Shown here in pieces: positions 51,409-62,987 of a stretch of 64,000 nucleotides of DNA (its first letter is position 1; every line of letters begins with the position of its first letter). Source of the DNA: Protula sp. h YS-2021. Taxonomy: Eukaryota; Annelida; Polychaeta; Sabellida; Serpulidae. A program made the position numbers and the translations under genes. The stretch is taken from positions 53,198,510 to 53,262,509 of the forward strand of contig OX457024.1 in NCBI GenBank assembly GCA_949752745.1, given 5' to 3'. The notes beneath the pieces were generated by a model. It was given only the letters and a program-made list of their open reading frames with translations. It was not told the DNA's origin and ran no database searches.

Positions 51409-52507
51409 ATGTCGACGTGGAAAGACTACTTGACCAATATTTACTTCAAACCTGGACAGCCTGGAGCATTTGCTGGTCCTTACAAACTGTATCACATCTT
51501 AAGAAAACATAATCAACCAGTCACACATTCACAAGTGAAGAAATGGCTGCAGGATCAAGATGCTTAGAGTTTACTACAACCTGTAAAATATAGGTTCAAA
51601 AGACAATGTGCCATTACACGTGGTATTGATGATATGTGGGATATTGATTTGGCTGATATGGGAAACATAGCTCCTTATAATGATGACATACGCTTTTTAC
51701 TCATTGTCATTGATGTGTTTTCCAAATATGTATGGGTACAGCCAATACCTAATAAATCACACACCAGCGTCATACAAGCTTTCCAAAAGATTTTTCATGA
51801 CACACGACGAAGACCGCGAACTCTAAGGTCTGATAAAGGAACAGAATTTAAAAAGAGATGGGTAAAAGCATTTTTGAAGAAAGAGGGAATTCATGCTTAT
51901 ACCCCAAAGAATGAAACCAAAGCCAACTTTGCTGAAAGAGTCATTCGTACTCTAAAGGGAATGATGTATCGGTATTTTCTACACAATCAAACTTACCGTT
52001 ATTTAGACATTCTTCCAGACTTGGTGTATAATTACAACCATAGACCTCATGGTTCTCTTCCTAATAAATATGCTCCAGCCGAGATTCGTAAAGACAACGA
52101 ATCAAAAGTGTGGAAGTATATGTATGTCGACAAACTGAAATTGAAACCGAAGAAGAAGAAGTACAAATTAAACATTGGCGATCATGTTCGCATTTCTCAC
52201 ATCAAATACGTGTTTCAACGGGATTATCACATCAAATGGACGCAAGAAGTCTTCATTGTCACACATCGTTGTAAGAAGCAAGGAAATAAATTTGTATCGT
52301 GTGAAAGACCTTTTAGACGAAGATATTGATGGTCATTTCTACGAAGAAGAACTGCAGAAAGTGACCAAAGATATTGAATCTATTTATAGAATTGAAAAAG
52401 TCTTGAAAACACGTTAAAGACGAGGTGTGAAAGAATTATTTGTCAAGTGGTTAGGTTGGCCAAACAAGTTTAACAGTTGGGTGAAAGAAACAGACATTCA
52501 AAAATGA
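51409..52507 (+). pseudogene. Retroviral-type (DDE) integrase with chromodomain, broken (element B)
   Basis: The start ATG 51409 follows TATAAAAT at 51364. The N-terminal region reads GPYKLYHILRKHNQPVTHSQ. The catalytic core has Asp in MWDIDLADM, Asp in LRSDKGTEF and Glu in NETKANFAERVIRTLKGMM, the D,D-35-E arrangement of Polinton c-integrases. The C-terminal chromodomain-like block reads FVKWLGWPNKFNSWV. Breaks: in-frame TAG at 51565, frameshift near 52320, TAA at about 52415. The final TGA overlaps the ATPase ATG (ATGA at 52504). It is absent from element A. Confidence 0.85.
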
Positions 52508-53165
52508 AGCATCCATTTACATGTTTGGTCTCTGGACCTATAGGCAGTGGCAAAACGTCTCTCTGGTGAAGGAAATTCTAGAACAAAAGTTGATTCTACC
52601 CTCTCCGAAAAGCATTTTATGGCTCTATGCAGCAGATCAGCCTTTGTACAAGGGAATGAAAGGCGTGGAATTTTACCAAGGCATTCCAGATGACATTGAA
52701 GAGCGTTTTAACCCGAAAAAACCAAACTTACTCATCATTGATGACTTAATGACCAAATGTCATAGCGATGAGCGTATGACACGTCTCTTTAGTGTTGGCA
52801 GCAGTCATCAAAATCTAAGCATTATCTTTATTGTGCATAATTTATTCCATCACGGGAAAGAGATGCGAAATATTAGTTTGAATACACATTATATCATTCT
52901 GTTTAAAAATCCTAGAGATAGTCAACAAATTAGTACATTAGCACGACAAATGTATCCTGGAAGATCTCAATTTCTCATAGAAGCCTATCAAGATGCTACA
53001 AGCAAACCCCATGGTTATTTATTCATTGATTTAAGACCAAAGACAAATGATCAACTACGTATTCGTACAGGCATTTTACCAAAAGATACACATTATGTAT
53101 ATATTGATAAAGCGGTGTATGAACAAGAACCAACTCATTTAACCATTCGCAGTCAAGATGTCTAA
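52504..53165 (+). pseudogene. FtsK/HerA-type packaging ATPase, frameshifted (element B)
   Basis: The frame from 52504 holds Walker A (SGPIGSGKTSL); a 2-nt insertion (extra CT) near 52560 then shifts the frame. The rest (to 53165) continues with Walker B NLLIIDDLM, a sensor-like SIIFIVHNLFH, and an Arg-finger-like region, typical of the A32/FtsK-like DNA-packaging ATPases of Polintons and adintoviruses. Stop TAA overlaps the ATG of the next frame. Element A retains only the last 34 codons. Confidence 0.82.
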
Positions 53166-53483
53166 ATGTTTCAAGCGAACTAACCGTTTCTTCATTTGCT
53201 TGCACGCAGTAGACCTAAACGACGCAAATCCTTGCTACAGCAAGCTACAAAAGGGGAATTAACAAGCTTGTTTGAAATTTGTTTGAATATATTGCAAGGA
53301 CATTTACCCTTAAGCTCAAAACGGTTTAAGGAATTTAAACGTGAACGTCATACGCTACGTACTCTAGCAGATAAGAAGATATCCCTTTGAAGAAAAAAGA
53401 AGTTGATTAATCAGAAAGGAGGATTCATTGGAGCTATTGCTAGGTTGGCATTGCCCTTGTTAGCCAAAATGCTGTTAAAATGA
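53158..53483 (+). pseudogene. Small basic protein with hydrophobic C-terminus, broken (element B)
   Basis: Counterpart of 5204-5530. A 1-nt deletion after the third codon and a TGA at 53388 interrupt it, but the hydrophobic tail (GGFIGAIARLALPLLAK) and the ATGA overlap with the next gene at 53480 are kept. Confidence 0.7.
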
Positions 53484-54043
53484 AACATACTACGAAAATG
53501 CTTCTCATTCCTGAATATGAATACAAACTGTTATTAGAAAAGAAACATAATGGTGAAATCAAAAGGAAAGTCAATAAACTTTTACGTGGGAAACGAACAC
53601 GTGAAAAGGCTATAGAAATGTCTCAACTTCTTGGTCGTCATTTACGAACAAGTCAGTCTAGGCAAAAGCCTTCATCATCACATGAAAAGCCAGAAAAGTT
53701 ATTTTTAAGTCATTTTCAACCTATCTATCATGGAAAAGTAATACAACTTTTAGCAGAACTGAAGAAACATGGTGTAAAATGGACAGAGAAGAATGAACTT
53801 GTGTTGAAAACGGGCGATATTATCACAAATTCCAACATGGTTGATTTGATGAAAGAAGCATTGGTGGCGACAAGAAGAAAAGAACGAGCCATACCACATG
53901 GTTGGCATCCGTTTATCCAGGAAATTGTAGATGCTAATATTCCAAAAACAATGTTTAGTAAAAAGACCACTCGTGACGACATTACAACAGAAATGAAACA
54001 ACGTCAACCAAGACAGTTTTCTGAAGGATGGGAAAATTTTTAA
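53480..54043 (+). CDS. Conserved Polinton protein of unknown function (element B)
   Basis: The frame gives 187 aa, the homologue of 5527-6102 with four fewer residues, all indels being in frame. Same layout: basic helical start, Ser-rich linker, compact C-terminal part (LKTGDIITNSNMVDLMKEAL, GWHPFIQEIVDANIP). The maintained frame in a decaying element suggests recent loss of activity elsewhere. Confidence 0.7.
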   Translation: MKHTTKMLLIPEYEYKLLLEKKHNGEIKRKVNKLLRGKRTREKAIEMSQLLGRHLRTSQSRQKPSSSHEKPEKLFLSHFQPIYHGKVIQLLAELKKHGVKWTEKNELVLKTGDIITNSNMVDLMKEALVATRRKERAIPHGWHPFIQEIVDANIPKTMFSKKTTRDDITTEMKQRQPRQFSEGWENF

Positions 54044-54255
54044 CATGGCTGAAAGAGCTATGTTGTTGTTGGCGGCAAGAAGATAAACCAACTATTCCTG
54101 TAAAAATAAGATGTACAAGTGCTTGTTGTGAAGGAGAAGTCATAGACCTTGTAGATCATTATGATGTAAAAGAGGATGAGACTTTGCATACTTGGTCGAA
54201 TGGCGCGCGCTATCGTGAGGTATATAGACAACGTCAACGCACCTATACCATTTAG
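54028..54255 (+). CDS. Small cysteine-rich protein (element B)
   Basis: The frame gives 75 aa, the homologue of 6087-6296, with a MGKFLTWLKELCCC start and a basic end. It differs by in-frame insertions around the acidic middle. It overlaps the previous frame by 16 nt. Confidence 0.58.
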   Translation: MGKFLTWLKELCCCWRQEDKPTIPVKIRCTSACCEGEVIDLVDHYDVKEDETLHTWSNGARYREVYRQRQRTYTI

Positions 54256-54263
54256 TTCCCATC

Positions 54264-54965
54264 ATGGAGTCGAATAGTTTTTACATTACTTTGCCTAGCA
54301 ATGCTAGTATGAACTATTATCCCAACAACAAGGCTTCGAATTACCAAATTCGTATGCCTCGAACCATCTATTTGAATGGAAAATATGAAGTGGCTTTAGC
54401 TGAAATTAAATATCCACATACATGGACAACTATGAGACATGGCATGGATTATTCTATTCAGTTTCGACAACAGCCACTGACAGATCTTGTCCTTGACACT
54501 ATCAATATTCCCTATGGCTACTACAGATCCAGACAAGAAATATGCCAGGCAGTGAATGAAAGATGATCTTAAAGAAGCTATTCGGATAAAGTATGATAAG
54601 ATTAGACGACGTGTGTTTCTATTTCTAAATTATGGCTTTGAAGTGTCATTTTCCGCTGGATTAGCTGAACAGCTGAACATAAAGCTGATGTGAAACAGGG
54701 ATTTTATACACTTTATGTGTATTGTAGCATTTGTGAACCACAAGTTGTTGGTGATTATTATGTTCCCTTACTACGTTCTGTTGGAATACAAGGTCATGAT
54801 GGAGATATTATCATGAAAACGTACGGCGAACCGCATTATGTTCCTGTAAACACATCCAAATTTGACGTGATAGAAATGAATATTAAGGACGACACAGGCC
54901 ATAATGTTCCATTTCAAACTGGAAAGGTGATCTGTAAACTTCATTTTCGACCAAAAGCAATATGA
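54264..54965 (+). pseudogene. Putative penton-type minor capsid protein, broken (element B)
   Basis: Open from 54264 to 54566 (SFYITLPSNASMNY, EVALAEIKYPHTW), then lost codons and a frameshift near 54557, and a second deletion near 54668. The final part (54690-54965) is open and ends in the ATGA overlap at 54962. Element A holds the intact version. Confidence 0.65.
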
Positions 54966-55306
54966 AAGCTTATACACACGATCCGTCTGCATATCGCAAC
55001 CATTTTCTTCGTCAAGTGGGCGGGGAATTACCAGGATTCAAAGGAGCGCGAATCCAATATGGCGATGGTATTGGTTCAATACTGGGATCATTGGCTCGCA
55101 AAGCTATTCCACTACTTAAGGCTGGGGCTAAGATCGTTGCGCCACATCTTAAGAAGGCTGAAAAGAATGTCGCGAAAGATGTTACGGGCCGAGTAGCAGA
55201 ACGTGTATTTGGTGAACAAAAGCGCGTGCAACCGACGAAACGTGCCAGAAGACGAAAAACAGCCAGACGGATAACATCAAAACATATTAAAAAAGATATT
55301 TTTTAA
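54962..55306 (+). CDS. pVI/pX-like basic virion protein (element B)
   Basis: The frame gives 114 aa, nearly identical to 7070-7411, including the glycine-rich site, amphipathic helix and Arg-rich tail. Confidence 0.65.
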   Translation: MKAYTHDPSAYRNHFLRQVGGELPGFKGARIQYGDGIGSILGSLARKAIPLLKAGAKIVAPHLKKAEKNVAKDVTGRVAERVFGEQKRVQPTKRARRRKTARRITSKHIKKDIF

Positions 55307-55309
55307 ATC

Positions 55310-56674
55310 ATGTCTCTCATCCATAATCATTCGTGTGAATGTAGTCTTTCTCCATTGGAATGGTTTCACGTACCACCGACACAAACTGCTGTAGAGAAAA
55401 GTTATAATGTCGACTATCAACCACTACAAGCATTAGAGAAGGCGCTCCAATAGAATTCTACATTCCTGCGAGTACAGAAGAATATCTAGATTTAAAGAAC
55501 AGCAAACTTCATATTGTATGTCGCATTCTAAAGGCTGATGGAACAGATTGTGGCGCAGATGATAATGTCTCTTGCATCAATGATGTGTTTAATGGGTTAT
55601 GGTCTAATATTGAATTGTTTCTGAATGATCGATTGGTTTCTCATAGCAACAATACTCATGGTTATACCACCATTATCTCTCATCTCATCCATGATTCGGA
55701 AGAAAGTCTGCATTCTGAGCGCTCTATGCGTCTCATGTACAAGGATACTCCTGGGTCAATGAATAGTCATGAGGTGAAAAGACCTAATCATGAACAATAT
55801 GTATCCGGGTTTCAAGTCAATGCCGACGGTGGTGACTTGGCTGAGCAAGGAAACAATGGTTTACATCATCGTTATTTGCATACACGTCTTAGCCGTGATT
55901 TTATGCTAACAGGTGGTTTAAGGATAGATTTGTTTGAGCAGGGTCGTTATCTTCCTAATGGCATCAGTTTGAAATTGCGTTTCCATAGACAAAAAGATGA
56001 CTATATATTGATGACTGCAGATAATACCTATAAGGTAGAAGTGAAAGAGGCATTTTTAACCATTCGCAAAGTAAGGGTGAGTCCAGGTATTCAGTTAGGA
56101 CATACAGATACATTGATGAAAAGTCCTGCCAAGATCATCATCACTAGAAAAGAATGTAAAGTCTTAGCTATTCCAGCAGGATTTCAGTCTTTTGTGAAAG
56201 ATAACATCTTTTTGGGTCAATTACCAAATCGCATTGTCATTGGTCTGGTTCATAATGAAGCTTTTGGTGGATCAGTATTGAGGAATCCATATGATTTCAA
56301 ACATTTTGATCTGGACTATATGCAACTGTACACGGATGGTGAACCAGTTCTATCCAAACCTCTCAAGCTTGACATTCCACAGAACAAATACCTGGACGCT
56401 TTTGAAACGCTTTACAAATCGTTTGATAGATTGAATGGTGAGAAAAGTTCCATTATAAGATTGGCCTAGAGGTTATGCTTTATTTTCGTTTGACTTAACA
56501 CCTGATTATGATGGCGATGATCATTTCCCCCTGATCAAGCATGGGAATTTGCGGCTAGAAATGAATTTTGCTAGGGCTTTACAACATACAATCAATGTCA
56601 TTGTCTATGCTGAATTTGACAACATTATTGAAATAAGTGCAAATCGCAGCATCCAATTCGACTACCAGTCATGA
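55310..56674 (+). pseudogene. Major capsid protein, broken (element B)
   Basis: Start ATG at 55310. A 1-nt deletion near 55425 ends the first frame, the main frame (55585-56469 and upstream) carries both jelly-roll regions, and a short deletion near 56455 shifts the last 65 codons. The stop still overlaps the protease ATG. Homologous to 7416-8789. Confidence 0.83.
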
Positions 56675-57108
56675 ACATGAAGCAGATTGATGCCATATTG
56701 AGTCATGATGTCATGACCAAAGACTTGTTTCATGGCGTGTTTGCCATGGACCAGTTACCATCTTTACAACGCGGCGCCTATGTCATCAACACAGACGATC
56801 AAGATGAACCAGGAGAACATTGGCTGGCAGTGTATTATGACAAAGACCCTGTAGAATATTTTGACTCTTATGGACTGTTACCTCTCGATGCTCGTTTAGA
56901 CATGTTTTTAAGAAATGACTATATGTATAATTCCATATCATTACAAACGCCAATATCATCGTCATGTGGTTTTTATTGTGTATATTATATATTACATAGA
57001 GCTCGAGGTCAGAGTATGTTTGATATTGTGAATATATTAAAAAGAAAGGATGGTGATTTTATTGTAAAGGATTTTGTATATAGACATTATAAGCCATTGT
57101 TTTATTAA
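56671..57108 (+). CDS. Adenain/Ulp1-type cysteine protease (element B)
   Basis: The frame gives 145 aa with the triad in GEHWLAVYY, EYFDSYG and SSSCGFYCVYY. It differs from the element A copy (8786-9223) at only a few residues, none catalytic. Last gene of the rightward block. Confidence 0.87.
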   Translation: MNMKQIDAILSHDVMTKDLFHGVFAMDQLPSLQRGAYVINTDDQDEPGEHWLAVYYDKDPVEYFDSYGLLPLDARLDMFLRNDYMYNSISLQTPISSSCGFYCVYYILHRARGQSMFDIVNILKRKDGDFIVKDFVYRHYKPLFY

Positions 57109-57490
57109 TGTTGTAGTTAAGTTGTAGTTAAGTTGTTGTTGTTATATTAGTTAAGTTGTTGTTGTTGTTCAAGTTTGTTAAATAAAACAAACCAAGTTTC
57201 AAACAACTGTCTTGTTTATTGTGTTGTACATACGTTTATTTACAAACTCCTATTTACAAACTCTATTTACAAACACTATTTACAAAGTTTATAAACACTT
57301 AATTACAAATTCTTAACTACAAACGCTATTTACAAAGTTTACAAATTCTTAACTACAAATTCTATTTACACTATTTACAAATTCTTAACTACAAACACCA
57401 TTTACAAACTCTTAACTACAAATTCTATTTACAAACTCTTAACTACAAAGTCTATTTACACTATTTACAAACTTTTATTTACAACGTCTA
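57109..57490. terminator. Convergent 3' region of element B
   Basis: AATAAA near 57181 after TTAAGTTGTTGTTG repeats, then a CTATTTACAAA/CTTAACTACAAA tandem. Same arrangement as 9224-9597. Confidence 0.6.
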
Positions 57491-57766
57491 TTAACAATCA
57501 CATTCATTTTTCAATACATTCATCAATGAATGCCATTCATCAGAATCTAAATTGATATAGGTATCATAGACATTATACCGGTATTTTTAAATGCTATGAA
57601 AGCTTACATAACGCACATCACAAAACTTTATCACTTTCACAGTGACATGTTCAGACAGTTTCAGTTCATATCCTTCTTCCAAGTCCATCAGCCGCATAGG
57701 CTGTGTCAGGTCAATAAATTTGGTACCCCGCATAAGTTGTATTCCATGCTCTTTAAATTCAAGCAT
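57491..57766 (-). pseudogene. PC4-like small protein, broken (element B)
   Basis: Counterpart of 9598-9882. The ATG at 57766 still overlaps the upstream stop (57759), but a stop near 57575 and small indels interrupt the frame before the Trp-helix block. Confidence 0.5.
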
Positions 57767-58103
57767 AAGGGTCTTCCCAATCCAAAGCTTGCAACAGCGC
57801 GTTCCATTCCACTGTGTTGAGGATGATGATGTCGTAGTTTTCTGTTAGCTCGTCATGTTGGCGAAATTGTACAAACACGCCTAGACAGTTCTGAATCACA
57901 CGCACTTCTATATCATTTGAAAGGTGAAGTAGAAAGCCGGGTATTCTCAACTTGTCTAGATGATCCTTCAACACGGATTGTTCGTCAAGCGATAGTAGGA
58001 TAAACTTTCCAAAATGTTGTAGCACAATATCATCACATAAGTTTCTCATATATGAGAATCCATATGTAATGGGTTCATAATCCATCAAATAGTCGTCTTC
58101 CAT
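57759..58103 (-). CDS. PC4-like small protein (element B)
   Basis: The frame gives 114 aa, the homologue of 9875-10216, ending with strand-strand-strand and the Trp-opened helix (NTVEWNALLQALDWE). Kept open in both elements. Confidence 0.55.
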   Translation of the reverse strand: MEDDYLMDYEPITYGFSYMRNLCDDIVLQHFGKFILLSLDEQSVLKDHLDKLRIPGFLLHLSNDIEVRVIQNCLGVFVQFRQHDELTENYDIIILNTVEWNALLQALDWEDPYA

Positions 58104-58112
58104 CTGGTCTTT

Positions 58113-58376
58113 TTATACTCGGATGATGTTGAACAGCGGATGTTGTATAGCTTCTAGGAATCGTAAGACTGCGCGCCAGTTCTTGATATCAAAGAGGATC
58201 AAATCTGTACATGGTGTATCTGGCACAAATCCCTTATAATCTTCTGGATAACCCTGTAAAAGATTTCTACAGAATGTCACACGTATGTTAGAATCATATT
58301 CAGCCACCGTCACTTCCAGTTTATTTTCAAGTCTGCGTTCAAACCTAGGTTCAAGCGGTATGAGGTGTCTTTCCAC
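58113..58376 (-). CDS. PC4-like small protein (element B)
   Basis: The frame gives 87 aa, same length as 10220-10483, with LEVTVAEYD, IRVTFCRNLL and FDIKNWRAVLRFLEAI. Substitutions but no indels separate the two copies. Confidence 0.55.
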   Translation of the reverse strand: MERHLIPLEPRFERRLENKLEVTVAEYDSNIRVTFCRNLLQGYPEDYKGFVPDTPCTDLILFDIKNWRAVLRFLEAIQHPLFNIIRV

Positions 58377-58495
58377 ACTTCAGGTTTAAACCGATAAGCA
58401 GAACTTCTCCGAGAACCCATCATCACTTCATTCCTCTCATTTACTTTAAGGTAAACACCATCGTTCAAATGAGTACATTCATGATTGTTACCTTG

Positions 58496-58858
58496 TTATG
58501 ACTTGTCGTCTTGTCTGCGAAGCCTTTTATCCACTTCTTTCACCTGCTTCTTCAGCATTTTCCATTCAGGTATTGTCAGCCAGATACCCTTTTTCGTAGG
58601 ACGGTTTTTTCCAGTCCCCTCATCTCTGAGGTATTTGCGAATGTTCACCACACCTTCATTGCTTTGTTTCGTAATCTTGATATACTTTCCATTGCCTAGA
58701 GAAAGCATTCCATCCCACGACTGTGGTGTTGGTGGTACCGTCGTCGCCGTCGTCTCCACTTTTAATTTCTTGATGGTAGTGGAAGGATTTTTCACATTCA
58801 TGTCTTTCACTGTATCAGCAAGAGTATCCATATCCGTTGCAGATCTTTTCCGATTCAT
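58496..58858 (-). CDS. PC4/Sub1-type ssDNA-binding protein (element B)
   Basis: The frame gives 120 aa, the homologue of 10604-10954, with in-frame additions in the linker before the domain. The PC4-like unit (GKYIKITKQSNEGVVNIRKY, RPTKKGIWLTIPEWKMLKKQ) is intact. TATATAAGG lies about 55 bp upstream. Confidence 0.8.
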   Translation of the reverse strand: MNRKRSATDMDTLADTVKDMNVKNPSTTIKKLKVETTATTVPPTPQSWDGMLSLGNGKYIKITKQSNEGVVNIRKYLRDEGTGKNRPTKKGIWLTIPEWKMLKKQVKEVDKRLRRQDDKS

Positions 58859-58913
58859 GTTGACGCTTCAGTGTTCACACCTCAACTAACTCTAAAGTTG
58901 AAGTGTCTCCCCC

Positions 58914-61900
58914 TTATATACTGTAATGCCCATGCGCCAAAGTGGAATAGCCATCACTCTTCACATATCGCTTGTCATCAAAGGGAGAGAGAGCCACTTT
59001 CCTCAACTTCTCCGAGAAAATTTGGTGGTCATGACTTCGAATGATGTGTCCTGTTGTCATCGTTTGCGTTTGGTTGAACAAACTGTCTCTATACTGCTGA
59101 TGTTTCATACGTCTTTGACACGCGCGAGTGATACCTTTAGCTGTACGTTTTTCTTTCCCACCATACATCATACTGTACATTTTCGGCCGAAGTCCAACAA
59201 ACTCTTCTATGGGAATGCCCGCCGTCTCATCTTTCATTTTCCCAAGCACTTTCTTGTTCACATTGGAATGCAGGAAATGATCTGGGGGATAGTCACTTGT
59301 GTCTTCCGTTTCTATGTCGTAACATAGACTGTCGGTGTCGCTGAACAAGAGTTTGGCGTCGGGATACTTGGTCATGATGTAGTTGTAATGAAAGTGGAAC
59401 ATAAGCACCTTGCTGAGGTCGAGAATGGTGAAACCAACTTGAATTGGCTTATCCAGAAGCAGATCCACTTTGCGTAAATGTACCGCGGTCAAATCTTCGT
59501 TGAAAATTCTAAATTTGTGGAATTAAGGTTTGGCCACAAGTTTCTTGAACCGCTTTTCCTGTTGAACAAGTTCCACATTCATGCGTTTTCTTACATTTTC
59601 CATGGTTTTGCCAAACACAGCGTTGTTCATCAATTTGAAAAAGTCTTTCTCAAACGGGTTCTTGGCCAACTTTCTCTTTTCCGTTTTCATGGAGATGTAT
59701 TTTGCCAACCATTTGCTCTGTGCAAACATGATGGCACGATGCACCTTCGTGACTTTCAATCCCAGTGAGACATATTGCTGTCAATTTCTATAATGAAGCA
59801 CATATTTCTTCTTGTCACAGAGGTTGGGAATGAGCTTTTCACTAGGTTTGCCTTTCATTTTCAGATCTTTCCGTAGCTTCTGACTATGTTTTGACAATTC
59901 TCCCACCTTCACACATTTCCGTTCTGGAGCCACTGGATAGTGATTATGATGATCATGGATTGAATATGGGTATTCCAAATCCGCCTCTAAAATGTATCCA
60001 ATCTCATCATCTTCATCCACATCCATAAAGTCAATGGATTCTGGCTCGCTCACCCACATAAATCCCCTTTGCGGCATGCTTTGCGACATGGCCCAGCCAT
60101 ACAAGTTGTTTGCATCCAGGTACACCAATAGTTGGTTGGTTTCAAGGGATCGTAATCTGCTACGTAGGGGTTGTTTGCTTTCGCATACTTGTGTGTGATG
60201 ACACATATTCCTCCCCGTAGACCTTGTTCAACCATTTGGTACATGTCAATGTCGTTGATCAATTCCAATTTCACCTTTGTCGCTTTCAACATGGCATCCC
60301 ACGACAGTCCTGGTGCTGTATAGTAGTGAGTAGGATCTAATTCATACGTGTTGAGACATACATGACGAGAGTTTTCAAACACGTCAGCCAGCAGCAGCAC
60401 ATCTGATTTCAGGTACAAGTCATCGTATTCGCCAAATGTAGTACAGTGGAATGTCTCCCACACCTTCTGCGCATGCGCATAATCCTCATCGCTAATGTCT
60501 TCTTCACTAAGCAGACTGTAAAACTTATCCTTGGACGGCAGTTGTGTTTCAGCAAACTTGGATGGTTCATCCACGTAATCATAAGGGTACTCTCCCTTTC
60601 TCAATAGTAAATCTTGTTGATCGCTATCATGAATGTGTGACGTCATGTTATAAAAGTTGCCTTTCCCTTCTGCTGCCAGGTTGGATACCAACTTCTGTAG
60701 AGAAGTACTGATGAACTGATAACTGTCTGTAAATTTCAGATTGCTCATGGTGAATGCAATATATTTTCTCAACGGTGTTGGGAATGACTGTAATGGTTTC
60801 ATTTTTGAACTTTCCAATTTCTTCCATGATCAAATGACTGTCATAGCCTCGTAAATTGTGGAAAAGGACAGGAATGATAAAAGAATCTTTAATATCCTGC
60901 TGATCCTTTCGAAATCGGAATTGTAAATTACATTCACTATGTGCAGCTCCACGGTATTTGCCGTTGATATGGTCATGATCTCTCACACAATCTGCTCCTA
61001 GAGGCTCATGACAAATGTAGCAATCTGTGGCGTTCTTATAATGCTCTTCATCTTCATGAGTCATCACCATTTTCTTTTTCTGTTGTAAACCATGCACAAT
61101 ACGATCACGCTCATTCACCATATGATCTAAAAAGACTTTCACGGCATTGTCTCCTCGATACACGACTGGTGCACGTGTATCATGCTGGCTCACAACTACA
61201 TAGGCAAAGCTGTTTGGACGATGATGCTGATACCTAACTTCTTCATGCTTTTTCGTGAAACATTCAAAGTCTGCATAAATGACAAACGGTGCTCGCTGTT
61301 GTTTGGCTACATTCTTGAACTTGATGAAGGGTTCCTTGGGGAATGATAAACGTTGTGCTCCATGCTTGCCACACACTTCGCGATGCTTGTCTAACAGATC
61401 TTGTCGTCTAAACCCGTGAAGACAGTTGAAACAATAAAATGCTGCACCATCATGTTTTGATCGATAAGCCATAAGTCTGCTGAAATTCTTGATAAGGCAG
61501 TAATGTTCTGTCTTGTCATTGCTAATCAAAAGTAAGGTAATTTCTCTGACACTGGTGTTTCGACTGAGTTGTATCGGAACAACTACAACATGTTCATATC
61601 CAAACACATTGATAGACACATCATTCTCCTTTTCAAACTTTGGAATGTCTGTAATCGGTGTTGGAAATGTCATGCCTTCCACCTTCAATTCCTTCTCAAA
61701 TGTCTTGTATTGATGTACACGCTGTGGGTCATTGTTTGTTGAAGGGTGAAGGTGAGCCAGTAAGACCATAAGAAGCACTTGTTGTCTTTATTCTGAATGT
61801 TTAACACCGCCTTTGTATTCTTCACTTTCTTCGGTAGTGGGATAAAACTACTTGCTTCTAGTGGCGCTGACGTAGCTGTATGTACTTCAATATACAGTAT

Positions 61901-62575
61901 GTTATCCAACACCCAGCCAGAACCTTGTCGCTCATGTTCATCAAACCTGGTAAACAATTCTTTATAGGCCTCTGGCAAGTCCTGCTCAATATCCGTTGGA
62001 TTGTATGCTGCATATGTTGGACTGCTGATAAAGGCATTATCCACATGTTCTACCATAACGCCTTCAGCATTTGGTGTCAGTTTCTTGAAGCGCGCATGTA
62101 CCACAATATACCATTTCATTCCACGGTTTAACGTTTCTAGCAAATGTCTCTTGATCCGGTTCTCTTGTTGTCGCATTTCAAGTAGCAAATCCGATCCATC
62201 TTCAGGCTCAAACCGTCTTTCCTGTGCGTTTCAATCAAGACTCACTCTTCTACCTCTGCCTACTTGTACTGTCTTTTGTTCTTCCAACGGTACACATGCA
62301 TGTGTGTCAAACGCATCCATACATGCAAATATCTTTACACATCCACAGCAGAGGACTGGATCAGGTCTTTCAACACCATCTTGTACGGCCTTTCGTCTCT
62401 TGGCTTCAATCTGCTCAACAAGCTCTTCACGAGCACGTTTCAACTTGGTTGGTTTGCATGTATGTGCCACGAACAATTCCAGAGATGGAAATGTGACATC
62501 ACAATCATGACAGTAGACTGGTGCTATCGTTGTTGCAGTTGCTAGAACTGAAATGAGGTGAAATATACGTTTCAC
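58914..62575 (-). pseudogene. Protein-primed family B DNA polymerase, broken (element B)
   Basis: Same domain order as 11010-14679: C2H2-like fingers, VIYADFECF exonuclease motif, CYICHEPLG block, [24 protein letters not shown] and FSDTDSLCYD. Breaks: the ATG used in element A is ATA here; in-frame TGA near 62232; 1-nt deletion near 61765; 1-nt insertion near 60765; 1-nt deletion near 60128; the TGA at 59781 shared with element A; TAA near 59523; a 39-nt in-frame deletion just past motif C (near 59300). It is more decayed than in element A except that the 12995 frameshift of A is absent. Confidence 0.86.
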
Positions 62576-62577
62576 TC

Positions 62578-62975
62578 TTCCTTTTATACCACTCCGATGA
62601 TGTGTAACTTGCTCAAACTGGTTTACAAAGGTTCAATTATGCAAATAATCAAAGTTTGTTTACAAATCTTGTTTACAAAGTTTGTTTACAAAGTTTGTCT
62701 ACAAAGTTTGTTTACAAAGTTTGTTTACAAAGTTTCAATTATGCAAATAACTAAAGTTTGTTTACAAAGTTCACTTTTTTATTTATAAAGTTTCAATAAA
62801 CACTTACCGAAATGGTTGTCACTGGCTGTCACTGGATGTCATCCCTTATATACCACTGTGATGTGATCCAATTGTGGTGTGTAACTTTTGCCCCACTTAC
62901 CGATACGACTGTCACTGTTGTTGATGGGTGCTCATCCCTTATATACCCCTCTGATGTAACTTAAGCTGACTTGAC
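62578..62975 (-). promoter_or_regulatory. Polymerase upstream region of element B: TATA boxes and short forkhead array
   Basis: TATAAAAGG near 62583, a short TTTGTTTACAAA array with two ATGCAAAT octamers (62630-62790), then two leader units with TATATAAGGGATG (near 62850 and 62942) and donors GTAAGTG (near 62806 and 62899). Same plan as 14738-16425 of element A with far fewer repeats. Confidence 0.6.
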
Positions 62976-62987
62976 AGAATGTTGCTC

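Noticed and set aside
51409..52507. Retrovirus or LTR retrotransposon integrase
   Set aside because: There is no RT, gag or LTR around it; the neighbours are packaging ATPase and capsid genes, and the ends have a 6-bp TSD with AGTAG termini, which fits Polintons.
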